Source: Alphaproteobacteria bacterium
GTDB lineage: Bacteria > Pseudomonadota > Alphaproteobacteria > UBA11222
NCBI GenBank assembly: GCA_009693835.1
Contig: SHWM01000006.1
Coordinates: forward strand, 1-57,962
DNA length: 57,962 nucleotides
Direction of reading: 5' to 3'
Made by a program: the position numbers and the translations under genes. This document shows, piece after piece, positions 1-10,115 of this stretch (position 1 is the first letter of the stretch; each line of letters begins with the position of its first letter). A model generated the notes under the pieces. It was given only the letters and a program-made list of their open reading frames with translations, was not told the DNA's origin and made no database searches.

Positions 1-446
1 TCTGGCCGCCTGAAGGGATCCTGCCGCTTGATCCATGGCACCTGCCTCTGCTCAATACGCTGATTCTCCTTACTTCCGGCACCGCTGTGACCTGGGCGCA
101 CCATGCCTTGCAGCAGGGCGACCGCAAGGGGCTACGCTACGGCCTGATTCTCACGATCCTGCTGGGCGCGATGTTCACCGCTATCCAAGCCTATGAATAT
201 GCCCATTCCAGCTTTGCCTTTGCCGGCAATATTTATGGCTCAACCTTCTTCATGGCTACTGGATTTCATGGCTTTCACGTTCTGGTGGGAACCATCTTCT
301 TGACCGTGTGCCTGTTGCGGGCCGAAAAGGGCCATTTCAAACCGGAACAGCATTTCGGTTTTGAAGCCGCCGCCTGGTACTGGCACTTTGTGGACGTTGT
401 ATGGCTGTTTCTATTCGCCTGCATCTATGTGTGGGGCGGCAGTTAG
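1..446 (+). CDS. coxC: Cytochrome c oxidase subunit III, C-terminal part (5' truncated by window edge)
   Basis: Frame is open from the window edge (…[36 protein letters not shown]…) and ends …[28 protein letters not shown], a typical COX3 C-terminus. Confidence 0.95.
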   Translation, partial: WPPEGILPLDPWHLPLLNTLILLTSGTAVTWAHHALQQGDRKGLRYGLILTILLGAMFTAIQAYEYAHSSFAFAGNIYGSTFFMATGFHGFHVLVGTIFLTVCLLRAEKGHFKPEQHFGFEAAAWYWHFVDVVWLFLFACIYVWGGS

Positions 447-502
447 GCGGCCGTACAACCATGCGGGCCGTATAGGCGGCGCAAAATTTTATGTGATGCT
501 TG

Positions 503-530
503 GAATACCGCCAGTTAGCCGGCGGTATTC
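503..530 (+). terminator. Hairpin (10-bp perfect stem GAATACCGCC/GGCGGTATTC) after coxC
   Basis: GAATACCGCC 503-512, 8-nt loop, GGCGGTATTC 521-530, followed by TGCTTTT. Confidence 0.55.
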
Positions 531-584
531 TGCTTTTGAGAGTATGTTGCGGATGATCACAGGAAGATGGAGACGGTCCCATAA

Positions 585-1328
585 ATGACAGGTGAAGCGA
601 ACCAGCCGACTCTAAAGCGATTACTCCCCGCTCTTCCCCTGGTGCCCAGCCTGATGACCTTGGGAGGCGTGATTCTATTGATCACCCTCGGTGTATGGCA
701 ATTGCAGCGTCTTCAATGGAAAACAGAAATCATCGCCACCATTGAGGCGCGAATGGCGCTGCCGTCCAGCCCGCTTCCCAGCGGTCCCATTGATGCAGAT
801 GCCTGGCGCTTTCGCAAGGTTACCGTCCAGGGCAGGTTTCATCATGATGGGGAAATCCATATGTACGCCGCCAATGCTCTGGGGAAGCCCGGATATCTGA
901 TCATTACGCCGCTGGAGCGTCCGGATGGAAGCTATGTCTTCTTCAATCGCGGCTGGGTGCCTTTGGATAAGCGGCTCGCCGAAACCAGGCCGGAGGGCCA
1001 GATTGAGGGGCCTGTCGCTCTGACCGGCATAACCCGTAAACCCTGGCCACAGAATACTTTTGTGGCGGATAATGACCCGGGCGGCAATATCTGGTTCTAT
1101 GGCGATCTGGATGGGATGGCCAAATTCAGGCAAATAGTGCATTATAGTCCCCTGTTCGTGGAAGCGGACGAGACACCCAATCCTGGAGGCCTGCCCATCG
1201 GCGGCCAGAGCCGCCTTAAAATAAGTAATGACCACCTCACCTATGCCCTCACCTGGTTCAGCCTCGCCATTGCCCTTCTCATCGTCTTCGGCTTCTACAT
1301 CGCTGAACAGCGCCGCTCGGGTCAATGA
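585..1328 (+). CDS. SURF1 family cytochrome oxidase biogenesis protein
   Basis: N-terminal TM, GVWQLQRLQWK, FFNRGWVPLDKR, C-terminal HLTYALTWFSLAIALLIVFGFY; downstream of coxC. Confidence 0.9.
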   Translation: MTGEANQPTLKRLLPALPLVPSLMTLGGVILLITLGVWQLQRLQWKTEIIATIEARMALPSSPLPSGPIDADAWRFRKVTVQGRFHHDGEIHMYAANALGKPGYLIITPLERPDGSYVFFNRGWVPLDKRLAETRPEGQIEGPVALTGITRKPWPQNTFVADNDPGGNIWFYGDLDGMAKFRQIVHYSPLFVEADETPNPGGLPIGGQSRLKISNDHLTYALTWFSLAIALLIVFGFYIAEQRRSGQ

Positions 1329-2817
1329 CGCCTATTTCCGTCTGACACAGCTTTTTACGCGCATCGGTCATCTGGATGGATGCCTTTCTGTGCTGGGTTG
1401 GGATCAGGCGACCATGATGCCGGATGGCGGCGCTGATGCACGCGCGGGACAGCTATCCGAATTAAAACTGATCCGGCACGAAATGCTGTGCAGCGGGGAA
1501 ATGTCCGATCTGCTAGCCCAGGCCGAAGAGGCCGCGGCGGACCATCTGAATGACTGGCAGCGGACTAATCTGGCCCGCATGCGCCGCGCCTGGCGGCACG
1601 CAACGGCGCTACCCGCTGATCTGGTGGAAGCCCTGTCCCGCGCCGCCTGTGATTGCGAGATGAAATGGCGTTCCGCCAGAATAAATAACGACTTCAAGGC
1701 GCTGGAACCGGGTCTTGATGAGCTGTTACAATTGAGCCGTGAAGCCGGCGGCGCCAAGGGCGCCCTGATGGGCTGCACGCCCTATGACGCCCTGCTGGAT
1801 CAGTTTGACAGTGGCGCCACAGTGGCGGCCATCGATATTCTGTTTGGCGAACTGGAGGATTTCCTTCCTGGCTTTCTGGCTGAGGTTCTGGAATATCAGG
1901 CTGGGCAACCGTCCCTCGTCGTGCCAACGGGGTCATTCCCGCTGGAGGCCCAGCGCAAAATTGCCCTGGGATTAATGGCGGACATCGGCTTTGATTTTGC
2001 ACATGGCCGTCTTGATGTAAGCCATCACCCCTTTTCAGGCGGGGTGCCGGAAGATGCGCGCATCACCACGCGATACAGCCAGGCAGAATTTCTGCAGGGT
2101 CTGATGGCCGTGCTGCATGAAACCGGCCACGCCATGTATGAGCGCGGCCTGCCCAGGGAATGGCGGTTGCAGCCCGTGGGGCGGGCGCGGGGCATGATTG
2201 CGCATGAAAGCCAGTCATTGATCGTGGAGATGCAGGCGTGCCGCAGCCGTGAATTTACCTCCTACCTCGCGCCGAAGCTGGCCATCGAGTTTGGGGACTC
2301 TCCGGCCCTTCGGGCGGATAATCTGGTGCGGCTGTTTCAGCATGTGGAGAGAGACCTGATCCGGGTGCACGCAAATGAGATAACCTATCCCCTGCATGTG
2401 ATGCTGCGCTACCGGCTGGAGCAGGCCTTGATAAGCGGCGATCTGCGCGTCCGCGATCTGCCCGGCGCCTGGAACGACGGTATGCGCACCCTGCTTGGCA
2501 TTACCCCGCCCAGCGATGCCGATGGCTGCATGCAGGATGTGCATTGGGCGGCAGGCCTTTTTGGTTATTTCCCTACCTACACGCTGGGGGCGCTTGCGGC
2601 GGCACAATTCTTTGCCGCCGCAAAGCAAAGGAGAACGGATATTTTACCCTCCATATCAAAGGGAAATTTTAAACCCTTAATGCAATGGTTGAATGACAGC
2701 GTGCATCAACATGGCAGCAGGTTCAGTTGTGACGAATTATTGCTGCAATCCAGCGGCGCACCCCTGGGAACAGCCGCTTTCAAGGCGCATCTGCACGCGC
2801 GCTATTTGCCTGATTAG
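1228..2817 (+). CDS. Carboxypeptidase M32 (Taq-type); true start is probably about 1270-1325
   Basis: HETGH zinc motif in VLHETGHAMYERGLP; LGWDQATMMP. The first ~30 codons overlap SURF1 in another frame, so the start is uncertain. Confidence 0.88.
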   Translation: MTTSPMPSPGSASPLPFSSSSASTSLNSAARVNDAYFRLTQLFTRIGHLDGCLSVLGWDQATMMPDGGADARAGQLSELKLIRHEMLCSGEMSDLLAQAEEAAADHLNDWQRTNLARMRRAWRHATALPADLVEALSRAACDCEMKWRSARINNDFKALEPGLDELLQLSREAGGAKGALMGCTPYDALLDQFDSGATVAAIDILFGELEDFLPGFLAEVLEYQAGQPSLVVPTGSFPLEAQRKIALGLMADIGFDFAHGRLDVSHHPFSGGVPEDARITTRYSQAEFLQGLMAVLHETGHAMYERGLPREWRLQPVGRARGMIAHESQSLIVEMQACRSREFTSYLAPKLAIEFGDSPALRADNLVRLFQHVERDLIRVHANEITYPLHVMLRYRLEQALISGDLRVRDLPGAWNDGMRTLLGITPPSDADGCMQDVHWAAGLFGYFPTYTLGALAAAQFFAAAKQRRTDILPSISKGNFKPLMQWLNDSVHQHGSRFSCDELLLQSSGAPLGTAAFKAHLHARYLPD

Positions 2818-2835
2818 GCCTGGGGCGCACCGTTC

Positions 2836-4227
2836 ATGAAATATGTCAGCACCCGCGGCCGCGCCCGGCCTCTGGACTTTACGGACGCCCTGCTTGCCGG
2901 CCTGGCGGAAGATGGCGGCCTTTATGTCCCGCATCACTGGCCCCGGCTCAGCGCGCATGAGATCCAATCCATGGCTGGCCTTTCCTATGCGTCCCTGGCG
3001 CACCGCGTCATGCACCCCCTGGTTGGAGACAGCATCGCCTCCGGCGTCCTGAAAAAACTGATCGATGAGTCCTATGCAGGTTTTGACCATGCGGCCATCA
3101 CCCCGCTGGTGCAACTGGATCACAGCCACTGGCTGCTGGAACTGTTCCATGGGCCGACATTGGCGTTCAAGGATGTGGCCCTGCAACTGGTGGGGAGGCT
3201 GTTTGATACGGTCCTGTCCCAGCGCAGTGAGACAGTGAACATACTCGTCGCCACATCCGGTGACACGGGCAGCGCGGCCATTCACGCCATCCGGGGGCGC
3301 GACACCGCCAACATCTTCGTGCTGCACCCCAGAGGGCGCACGTCTGAAATACAGCGCCGCCAGATGACCACCGTTCTGGATTCAAATGTGCACAATATCG
3401 CCATCGAGGGGACCTTTGACGATTGCCAGGCGCTGGTGAAGGCCATGTTCAACCATGCCCCATTCCGCTCCCGTGCGCGCCTGTCTGGCATGAATTCCAT
3501 TAACTGGGCGCGGGTCATGCCCCAGATTGTTTATTATTTTCATGCGGCGCTGTCCCTGGGCGGCGGCGCGCGGCCGCTGGATTTTTGCGTGCCGACCGGA
3601 AATTTTGGCGATGTCTATGCCGGTTACGCCGCAAGACGAATGGGCCTGCCCGTCCATCGCCTGCTGGTCGCCACGAACGAGAATGACATTCTGGCGCGCA
3701 CCCTGGCCACGGGTAAATACACCCCCGGCGCCGTGCACCCGACCATCAGTCCCAGCATGGATATTCAGGTGTCGAGCAATTTTGAGCGTCTGCTCTACGA
3801 AGCCTGTTCCCGGGATGCGGCGCAGGTGCAGGCGCTGATGGACAGCCTGCCGCAGTCGGGGGAATTTATGCTGCCCCCTGCGGCGCATGACTATATAAGT
3901 GGTATGTTTAGCGCCTATCGGGTGGATGAAGCGGCGACGCTTGGCGAAATCGCCCGCACTTATAAGGAAACCGCAATGCTGATCGACCCGCATACGGCTG
4001 TCGGGCGCGCGGCGGCGCGGCGGCATGCGGGGGATCCGGCCATCCCGATGGTGTGTCTGGCCACGGCGCACCCGGCCAAGTTCCCGGACGCGGTCGAAAA
4101 AGCCACCGGCGTCAGACCGCAATTACCGCCGCGTTATGCTGATCTTAGGCAATTACCGGAACGATACGCCACTCTGGCTAACGACCTTTCCCAAGTTCAA
4201 GCTTTTATCGAGGCAAAAATCCAATGA
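2836..4227 (+). CDS. thrC: Threonine synthase
   Basis: MKYVSTRG…LAFKDVALQLVGRLFD, VATSGDTGSAAIHA, SINWARVMPQIVYYF. Confidence 0.95.
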   Translation: MKYVSTRGRARPLDFTDALLAGLAEDGGLYVPHHWPRLSAHEIQSMAGLSYASLAHRVMHPLVGDSIASGVLKKLIDESYAGFDHAAITPLVQLDHSHWLLELFHGPTLAFKDVALQLVGRLFDTVLSQRSETVNILVATSGDTGSAAIHAIRGRDTANIFVLHPRGRTSEIQRRQMTTVLDSNVHNIAIEGTFDDCQALVKAMFNHAPFRSRARLSGMNSINWARVMPQIVYYFHAALSLGGGARPLDFCVPTGNFGDVYAGYAARRMGLPVHRLLVATNENDILARTLATGKYTPGAVHPTISPSMDIQVSSNFERLLYEACSRDAAQVQALMDSLPQSGEFMLPPAAHDYISGMFSAYRVDEAATLGEIARTYKETAMLIDPHTAVGRAAARRHAGDPAIPMVCLATAHPAKFPDAVEKATGVRPQLPPRYADLRQLPERYATLANDLSQVQAFIEAKIQ

Positions 4228-5495
4228 CTCTGGTCCCGCGTCTGACAACATTACCAAATGGCCTGCGTGTCGTAAGCGCCCATATGCCGCATCTGGAAAG
4301 CGCCTCCATCGGCGTATGGGTGAACAGCGGCGCGCGGCATGAAGCGCCGCAAATGCATGGCATTTCGCATTTGCTGGAACACATGGCCTTCAAAGGCACC
4401 CGGCGCCGCAGCGCGTTACAGATAGCCGAGGAAATCGAGGCCGTTGGCGGTCATGTCAACGCCTATACCAGCCGGGAAAATACCGCCTATTATATCCGCG
4501 TCCTGAAAAATGACGTGCCTCTGGCGGTCGATATATTGGCCGACATTTTACAGGAATCGGTATTTGATCCGGCTGAACTGGAACGCGAGCAGGATGTGAT
4601 TGTTCAGGAAATAGGCCAGGCGCTGGACACGCCGGATGATCTTGTTTTCGACCGCCTTCAGGAAACCACCTACCCGGGCCAGGCGATCGGGCGCACCATC
4701 CTCGGCACGCCCGATAGTGTGGGGGCCATCACCCCCGAAATTCTGCGCGGTCACATGGGACGAAATTACCGCGCCCAGGATATGGTGCTGTCGGCGGCCG
4801 GCAATGTGGATCATGAACATCTCGTGCAACTGGCTGGCGAAAAATTTGCCAGCCTTGCCCAGTCAGTTCCAGGCGAACAATGGCAGGCCCATTTCAAAAG
4901 CGGAGACACACGGGAAAACAAAAAGCTGGAACAGGCCCATCTGGTGCTGGCGCTGGAAGGCATTACCTATGACGACCCGGATTATTTCACCAGTCAGATG
5001 TTTACCGCGATCCTGGGCGGCGGCATGTCTTCGCGCCTGTTTCAGGAAGTACGTGAGAAACGCGGGCTATGTTATTCCATTTATGCGTTTTCCAGCTCCT
5101 GTGTAGACACTGGTATGGTCGGCGTCTATGCCGGAACCGGAGCAGATCGGCTGGCCGAACTGACGCCGGTTATTATTGGTGAATTGCAGGGGCTGGCCGG
5201 CAGTGTAAAATCAGACGAAGTCGCCCGGGCAAGAGCACAATTCAAGGCGGGCCTGCTGATGGGCCTCGAATCGTCCAGCGCCCGTTGCGAGCAGATGGCG
5301 CGGCATTTGCTGATGCGGGGCCGGTTGCTGAGCAATGAGGAATTGATTGATAAGATTGATTCGGTCGATGTCAGCGCCGTGGAGCGCTTTACCGAGAGGG
5401 TCCTGAACAGGCCGAAACTGGCCATTTCCGCACTTGGCCCAATTACACACCTTGAATCGCAGAGCAAAATAGCGGCAAGATTCGGGGCGCAATAA
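4224..5495 (+). CDS. M16 family metallopeptidase (processing-peptidase-like)
   Basis: HLLEHMAFKGT inverted zinc motif; GGHVNAYTSRENTAYYIRV. Confidence 0.93.
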   Translation: MTLVPRLTTLPNGLRVVSAHMPHLESASIGVWVNSGARHEAPQMHGISHLLEHMAFKGTRRRSALQIAEEIEAVGGHVNAYTSRENTAYYIRVLKNDVPLAVDILADILQESVFDPAELEREQDVIVQEIGQALDTPDDLVFDRLQETTYPGQAIGRTILGTPDSVGAITPEILRGHMGRNYRAQDMVLSAAGNVDHEHLVQLAGEKFASLAQSVPGEQWQAHFKSGDTRENKKLEQAHLVLALEGITYDDPDYFTSQMFTAILGGGMSSRLFQEVREKRGLCYSIYAFSSSCVDTGMVGVYAGTGADRLAELTPVIIGELQGLAGSVKSDEVARARAQFKAGLLMGLESSSARCEQMARHLLMRGRLLSNEELIDKIDSVDVSAVERFTERVLNRPKLAISALGPITHLESQSKIAARFGAQ

Positions 5496-5518
5496 TTAGC
5501 GGTGCTGGAAAGGCCGCG

Positions 5519-5655
5519 CTAGGCCATGTTTGAATCAGATGGAATCCGCGCCTGGCGATCCCGTCCGATCCGTCAAACAGGTTCTATGTAATAATTTAGA
5601 GCAATTTTCCCCACCCCTGTTGAACCAACTGGTTCTGTATGGGCGGGAATTGCTC
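5519..5655 (+). repeat. Dispersed double-palindrome repeat, copy A
   Basis: CTAGGCCATG…GAATCAGATGGAATC…GATCCCGTCCGATCCG…CTATGTAATAATTTAGAGCAATTTT…GAACCAACTGGTTC…AATTGCTC; matches the reverse complement of 34843-34978. Confidence 0.85.
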
Positions 5656-5677
5656 AAGGGGAGCTTGTTTCGGGTTC

Positions 5678-6280
5678 ATGTCCCTCTTACGGCCATCAGC
5701 GTCGATAAACGAGCAACTGCGAATCGAGGGGCGCAGGGTCTATTTGCGGCCGCCCGCAGCAAATGATTTCGAGGAATGGGCGGCACTGCGCGAAACCAGC
5801 CGGGCCTTTCTGACCCCATGGGAACCCATTTGGCCGGCCGATGATCTTAGCAGGCCCTCCTACCGCCGCCGCCTGAAGCGCTATGCCCTGGAAATGCGGG
5901 ACGATACAGGCTATGCCCTGTTCATATTCCGTCTTGACGACAATGCGCTGATGGGCGGACTGACACTCATCAATGTCCGCCGGGGCGTTACCCAGTCTGG
6001 CACGCTGGGCTACTGGATGGGGCAGCCTTTTTCCGGGCAGGGCTATATGCGCGAGGCGGCGCGGTGCATGGTGCCATTTGTATTTGAACAGCTTGGCCTG
6101 CACCGGCTGGAGGCGGCCTGCGTGCCCAATAATGAACCCTCAAAGGCCGTTCTGCGTTACGCCGGCTTTCAGGAAGAGGGACAGGCCCGGCGCTATCTGC
6201 GTATCAATGGCGTCTGGCAGGACCATCTTCTGTTTGCCCTGCTGGAAAGCGATCTGGCGGCAAGGCAACCCCGCCTGTGA
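5678..6280 (+). CDS. GNAT N-acetyltransferase (RimJ/RimL type)
   Basis: RVYLRPPAANDFEEW…GYWMGQPFSGQGYMREAARCMVPFVFEQLGLHRLEAACVPNNEPSKAVL. Confidence 0.9.
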   Translation: MSLLRPSASINEQLRIEGRRVYLRPPAANDFEEWAALRETSRAFLTPWEPIWPADDLSRPSYRRRLKRYALEMRDDTGYALFIFRLDDNALMGGLTLINVRRGVTQSGTLGYWMGQPFSGQGYMREAARCMVPFVFEQLGLHRLEAACVPNNEPSKAVLRYAGFQEEGQARRYLRINGVWQDHLLFALLESDLAARQPRL

Positions 6281-7509
6281 ATGACGGGAAACGACATAGG
6301 CTGCCTTGCATGCGGGCCGCCGCTCCCTCCGGGGCGCAACGCGGCGCGGCGTTGGGATACATGGCCAGCCGTATATTCATTTTTATATTTATATTTCTGT
6401 ATATTAGGCCATTATCCGCACAAGTCACCTTAAGCGTTGAGGCGGATAGCAGCCCCGAATATCTTTCTGCGCTTGGGCAGTTATTTGACACCGTTCACCG
6501 CATCGCGCCAGATGATCTAAGGGGCGAAGGCCCCCTCTTGCGGGTGATGCCGGATGGGGCAGTCCATACAGACGGCGATGTGCATCTGAGTGCTCAGGAC
6601 CTCGCTCTTGCGGAAACCGCGAAACGATTGTTCAGCCTCTATCATGTGCTGGGCGGACAGGCTGGTGAGCGGGCGCTTTTGTTACAGCGAACAAGAAACG
6701 GCCTGTTCCTGGCCCGTGAAGGGATGCCCGGAAGTCTTTCACGGGCCGCGAATGCCGCCATGAGCAGCGCTTTGCAATCCATTGCCGCGGCTGATTCCAG
6801 CCTGCCCCCGGCGGCGCGGGAATGGCTGCCGCAACTCGCCGCATCTGTTGAACGGCCCGGCTTGCCGCCGCCGCCCTACCCTGTCGCGCATATTGTGCGC
6901 AATCAGCGCACAATGATCACGCTTTCCGGGCCTGGAATTGCCCGCGCAGGCAGCGACCCGATTTTGGCGGGCCCGCCCGGCAGCAGGATCAACATTATCA
7001 GATCAGAGACCGGACGCCTGCTGGCCGACGCCCTGTTCCCCGATACAGTTAACGATGGCTTCGCCAAACTCTATCTCTACCCTGCCGGCGACAGGCTGAC
7101 GCCGCTTGCCAGTTTCGACGTGTCGGTGGGGACTGCCGGCGGGGGCCGTACCGAGGCATCAGCCGATAAAAATAGCGGATCAGCAGGGAACGCTGTTCTG
7201 TTACTGCCTCCCGGCGCCACACGAGCGCATGCCGGGGGACAGATCAGGGCCGCCAATGATGTGGGCCTGTTTGCCCTTCGGGTCAGCCAGCCGGGAACGC
7301 TGTCGATCCGCTCGCAGGGGTCGAGTGACGTCACCGCGCAACTGATGGATGGGCGCGGCAATCCTGTCGCCAGCAGTGACGATAACGGTGAAGGCTATAA
7401 TTTCGGCATCCATACCCAGGTCAGTCCGGGGAAATATATGCTTGCTGTGCGGCACTGCTGCGGCGGGGGCGGCGATTATCAGATCGATACGGTGCTCACG
7501 CCGAAATAA
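6277..7509 (+). CDS. Exported hypothetical protein with a possible PPC-like C-terminal beta domain
   Basis: Hydrophobic signal segment IFIFIFIFLYIRPLSA; C-terminal GTLSIRSQGSSDVTAQLMDGRGNPVASSDDNGEGYNFGIHTQVSPGKYMLAVR. Confidence 0.6.
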   Translation: MNDGKRHRLPCMRAAAPSGAQRGAALGYMASRIFIFIFIFLYIRPLSAQVTLSVEADSSPEYLSALGQLFDTVHRIAPDDLRGEGPLLRVMPDGAVHTDGDVHLSAQDLALAETAKRLFSLYHVLGGQAGERALLLQRTRNGLFLAREGMPGSLSRAANAAMSSALQSIAAADSSLPPAAREWLPQLAASVERPGLPPPPYPVAHIVRNQRTMITLSGPGIARAGSDPILAGPPGSRINIIRSETGRLLADALFPDTVNDGFAKLYLYPAGDRLTPLASFDVSVGTAGGGRTEASADKNSGSAGNAVLLLPPGATRAHAGGQIRAANDVGLFALRVSQPGTLSIRSQGSSDVTAQLMDGRGNPVASSDDNGEGYNFGIHTQVSPGKYMLAVRHCCGGGGDYQIDTVLTPK

Positions 7510-7512
7510 AAC

Positions 7513-9645
7513 CTATTCGCCAAACATGGTGCGCGGCCGTTTGACGCCCTGCGTCTGCAACACCAGTATAGCCTGATATTTCTCACGGATGGCGGCGGTG
7601 ACATCCCGGCTTTGCCCGCTGTCGCGCACCACATGGGGGGTAATCATCACCAGCAATTCGGTGCGCTGGGCAGAATTACTGGTGCGCCCAAACAGGTTTC
7701 CCAGCACCGGCACCTGATGCAGTAGCGGTATCCCGGTGCGGCCCTTTGAAGTCTGTTCCCGGATCAACCCCCCCAGCAAAATGGTTTCGCCATCCCGTAC
7801 CCCCACAGTGCTGAGAAAGCTGCGCTGCTGAATCGTCGGGGAATTGATGGACGAACTGCCCGAGGACTGGGTGTTAACGGCCGCGCTGACTTCCTGCACG
7901 ATCTGCAGGGTCACCATGCCGCCGGAATTGACCTGCGGGGTGACCTCCAGCAGCACGCCCGTGCTGCGATACTGCACCGTATTCAGCGTCCGGGAATCAT
8001 TGGTGAGGCCATCCGCCGTTTGCGTGATGATCGGCACCTCGTCGCCGACCCGCAGCCGCGCCACCTGATTGTCGAGTACGAACATGGTCGGCGCGGAGAT
8101 CATGTTGACAGTGGTCAGACCAGACAACGCGTCGAGCACAACCCGGTTCTGGCCCGACCGGCCCGACAAGGAAAACGCAAAGCCGCCACCAGGCGCGCCG
8201 GAAAGATTGGGCGCAATGCCGGTGGCCGAGGTGCCGGACGTCAGCTGCGTGATGCTGTCCTTGCTGGTCTTCAACCCGCCGGTATCCAGAAAATACTGCA
8301 CGCCGTAGCGTAAGGCGTCCCCGAGGCTGACCTCCACAATTTGCGCTTCTATCATGACTTGCAGCGGCGCGATGTCGAGCTTGCCGAGCACCTCCTTGAC
8401 CTGCTGATACTGCCGTTCGTTGCCCTGAATCAAAAGCGCGTTTTTGGAGCGGTCTGCCGTAATGCGCAGAGCTTCTGGCGTATTAGCGGCCGCATCACCA
8501 ACAGAGGGCGCAGCCTCAGCCGATAGCTGCGGCAACGAACCAGACGCCTCGGCTTCACCGCCCCTGGGCTGAGCGGAGGAAAAAATCTCGGACAGGGTTT
8601 TCACCATATCCGGAGCGGAACCATGCTGCATGAAATATACATAGACCGTCCGTTCCTCGGCACGGCGGGTCCGGTCCAGCCGCCTGACCCAGTCGCGCGC
8701 CTGGGTCAGGTACCCCTCCTGAGTGGACAACACCATCAGCGCGTTGAGCCGCTCGACGGGCACAAAGCGCACCAATCCAGCCAGCGGCCCTTTGCCGGTG
8801 TCGCCAAAAATATTTTCCAGCTCGAAAAGGATGGTTTTGACGGGCACATGTTCGAGACTGATCAGCAGCACGGATTGCCCGGCCATCGCGTCGACATCGA
8901 ACAGGTCTATGGTTTCCCGCACGGACTGGCGCTCCGGCCCCGTTCCCCCGACAATCAGCAGATTTCTCTGGCTGTCCACCGTGATGGGGCGGCCCTCGGG
9001 GATCAGTGGCGCCAGCAGTTTAGCCATCTCCGCCGCGCCAATATAGGAAAGTGCAAACACTTCAAACCCTGCCCCCGTTCCGGAAGGCAGGGCGGCCCCC
9101 ACCGGGGCGCCATGCAGATCGGCGCCACTGGATGGGCGGATACGATAGACCTCTCCCTGTTTTACCAGAATGGCGTTCATGCTCGACAAGATCGCCTCGA
9201 GCACCGGGATCAGCGCTTCGCGATTGACAGGCGTACCCGTGTTAAGCGTCACGTTGCCCTGTACACCCGCATCGATGGTAAACGGCGCTTTCAGCAAATC
9301 GCCAAGTATGACGCCGGCGATCTCGGCAATGCTCGCGTTCTGAAAATTAAGGCTGATGTCGCCCGCGGCAAGCGCTTTACGGGGCGCACTGCCAGGTATT
9401 GTGGCCCCGGTTGCGGGATAGAATTCCTCAATGGATTTGGCCGGCGCGGCGGAGGGCAGTTTCACTTCTGTGGCTGGTGGCGCGGCGCCAGTTTCCCGAA
9501 CAACCGCCGCCGAAGCGGATTCCGGCTTATGACTTACCTGACGCCGGTCATCCGCACAGCCCGCCAGCAATGCCGCGCCCGCCAGGAAATTCATGACAGT
9601 AAGCCGAGCCTGCTGCCGCCTTGTAAGCCTAATAAGCCGGTTCAA
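7513..9645 (-). CDS. gspD: Type II secretion system secretin GspD
   Basis: ISLNFQNASIAEIAGVILGDLLKAPFTID (N0), repeated N domains, secretin core VPVLGNLFGRTSNSAQRTELLVMITPHVV; lipobox-like LLAGC near the N-terminus. Confidence 0.93.
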   Translation of the reverse strand: MNRLIRLTRRQQARLTVMNFLAGAALLAGCADDRRQVSHKPESASAAVVRETGAAPPATEVKLPSAAPAKSIEEFYPATGATIPGSAPRKALAAGDISLNFQNASIAEIAGVILGDLLKAPFTIDAGVQGNVTLNTGTPVNREALIPVLEAILSSMNAILVKQGEVYRIRPSSGADLHGAPVGAALPSGTGAGFEVFALSYIGAAEMAKLLAPLIPEGRPITVDSQRNLLIVGGTGPERQSVRETIDLFDVDAMAGQSVLLISLEHVPVKTILFELENIFGDTGKGPLAGLVRFVPVERLNALMVLSTQEGYLTQARDWVRRLDRTRRAEERTVYVYFMQHGSAPDMVKTLSEIFSSAQPRGGEAEASGSLPQLSAEAAPSVGDAAANTPEALRITADRSKNALLIQGNERQYQQVKEVLGKLDIAPLQVMIEAQIVEVSLGDALRYGVQYFLDTGGLKTSKDSITQLTSGTSATGIAPNLSGAPGGGFAFSLSGRSGQNRVVLDALSGLTTVNMISAPTMFVLDNQVARLRVGDEVPIITQTADGLTNDSRTLNTVQYRSTGVLLEVTPQVNSGGMVTLQIVQEVSAAVNTQSSGSSSINSPTIQQRSFLSTVGVRDGETILLGGLIREQTSKGRTGIPLLHQVPVLGNLFGRTSNSAQRTELLVMITPHVVRDSGQSRDVTAAIREKYQAILVLQTQGVKRPRTMFGE

Positions 9646-10115
9646 TCTGCACTACCGCCCTTGTTATGCAGGGATATTTCCTTGCGCTGGCCCGCCTTCT
9701 CCAGAACCAGCCGCGCGCGGGACACTTCTGTCAAAGTCCAGCCGTCAAGCTCCGCCCCCTGTTCAATCCGGCTGACTGTGTCACCCGCCGACTTTCTGAT
9801 CAAGACCAGCCGCTGATCGCCCGCCACCACGACACCCACTACCGGATACCGGTCCAGAAGCACCACCTCGTTGGGCTGATGCGGAAACGATGCGGCGTCT
9901 GCGGGCATTCGCCGTGCGGCGACAAATACCGGCCGGTCCAGAATATCCCTATAGGTCTCAATCGGTCCCGGAAAATTAAAATCCCGTGGGCTTTCGCTGT
10001 TCATACCCGGGTTCAACGGGGTTGCCTCACCTGCGCCCGGATCGCGCAACCATGGGAGGATGATCATCCCGGTCAGCAGAATACAGGCCATCTGTAGCAG
10101 CCGCCGGATGTTCAT
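9642..10115 (-). CDS. Small T2SS-associated inner membrane protein (GspC/GspN-like)
   Basis: One N-terminal TM; RDILDRPVFVAARR and VVLLDRYPVVGVVVAGDQRLVLIRKSAG; 4-nt overlaps with neighbouring gsp genes. Confidence 0.6.
   Translation of the reverse strand: MNIRRLLQMACILLTGMIILPWLRDPGAGEATPLNPGMNSESPRDFNFPGPIETYRDILDRPVFVAARRMPADAASFPHQPNEVVLLDRYPVVGVVVAGDQRLVLIRKSAGDTVSRIEQGAELDGWTLTEVSRARLVLEKAGQRKEISLHNKGGSAD

Noticed and set aside
5530-5766. 78-aa ORF MNQMESAPGDPVRSVKQVL…
   Set aside because: It lies largely inside repeat copy A and overlaps the GNAT gene in another frame; no protein family signature.
8623-9816. 397-aa plus-strand ORF opposite gspD
   Set aside because: Antisense to the well-supported gspD; composition (His/Arg/Gln-rich) is typical of shadow ORFs in GC-rich DNA. 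The same reasoning was applied to the other long antisense ORFs (e.g. 51900-53111, 55938-57020, 49439-50788).
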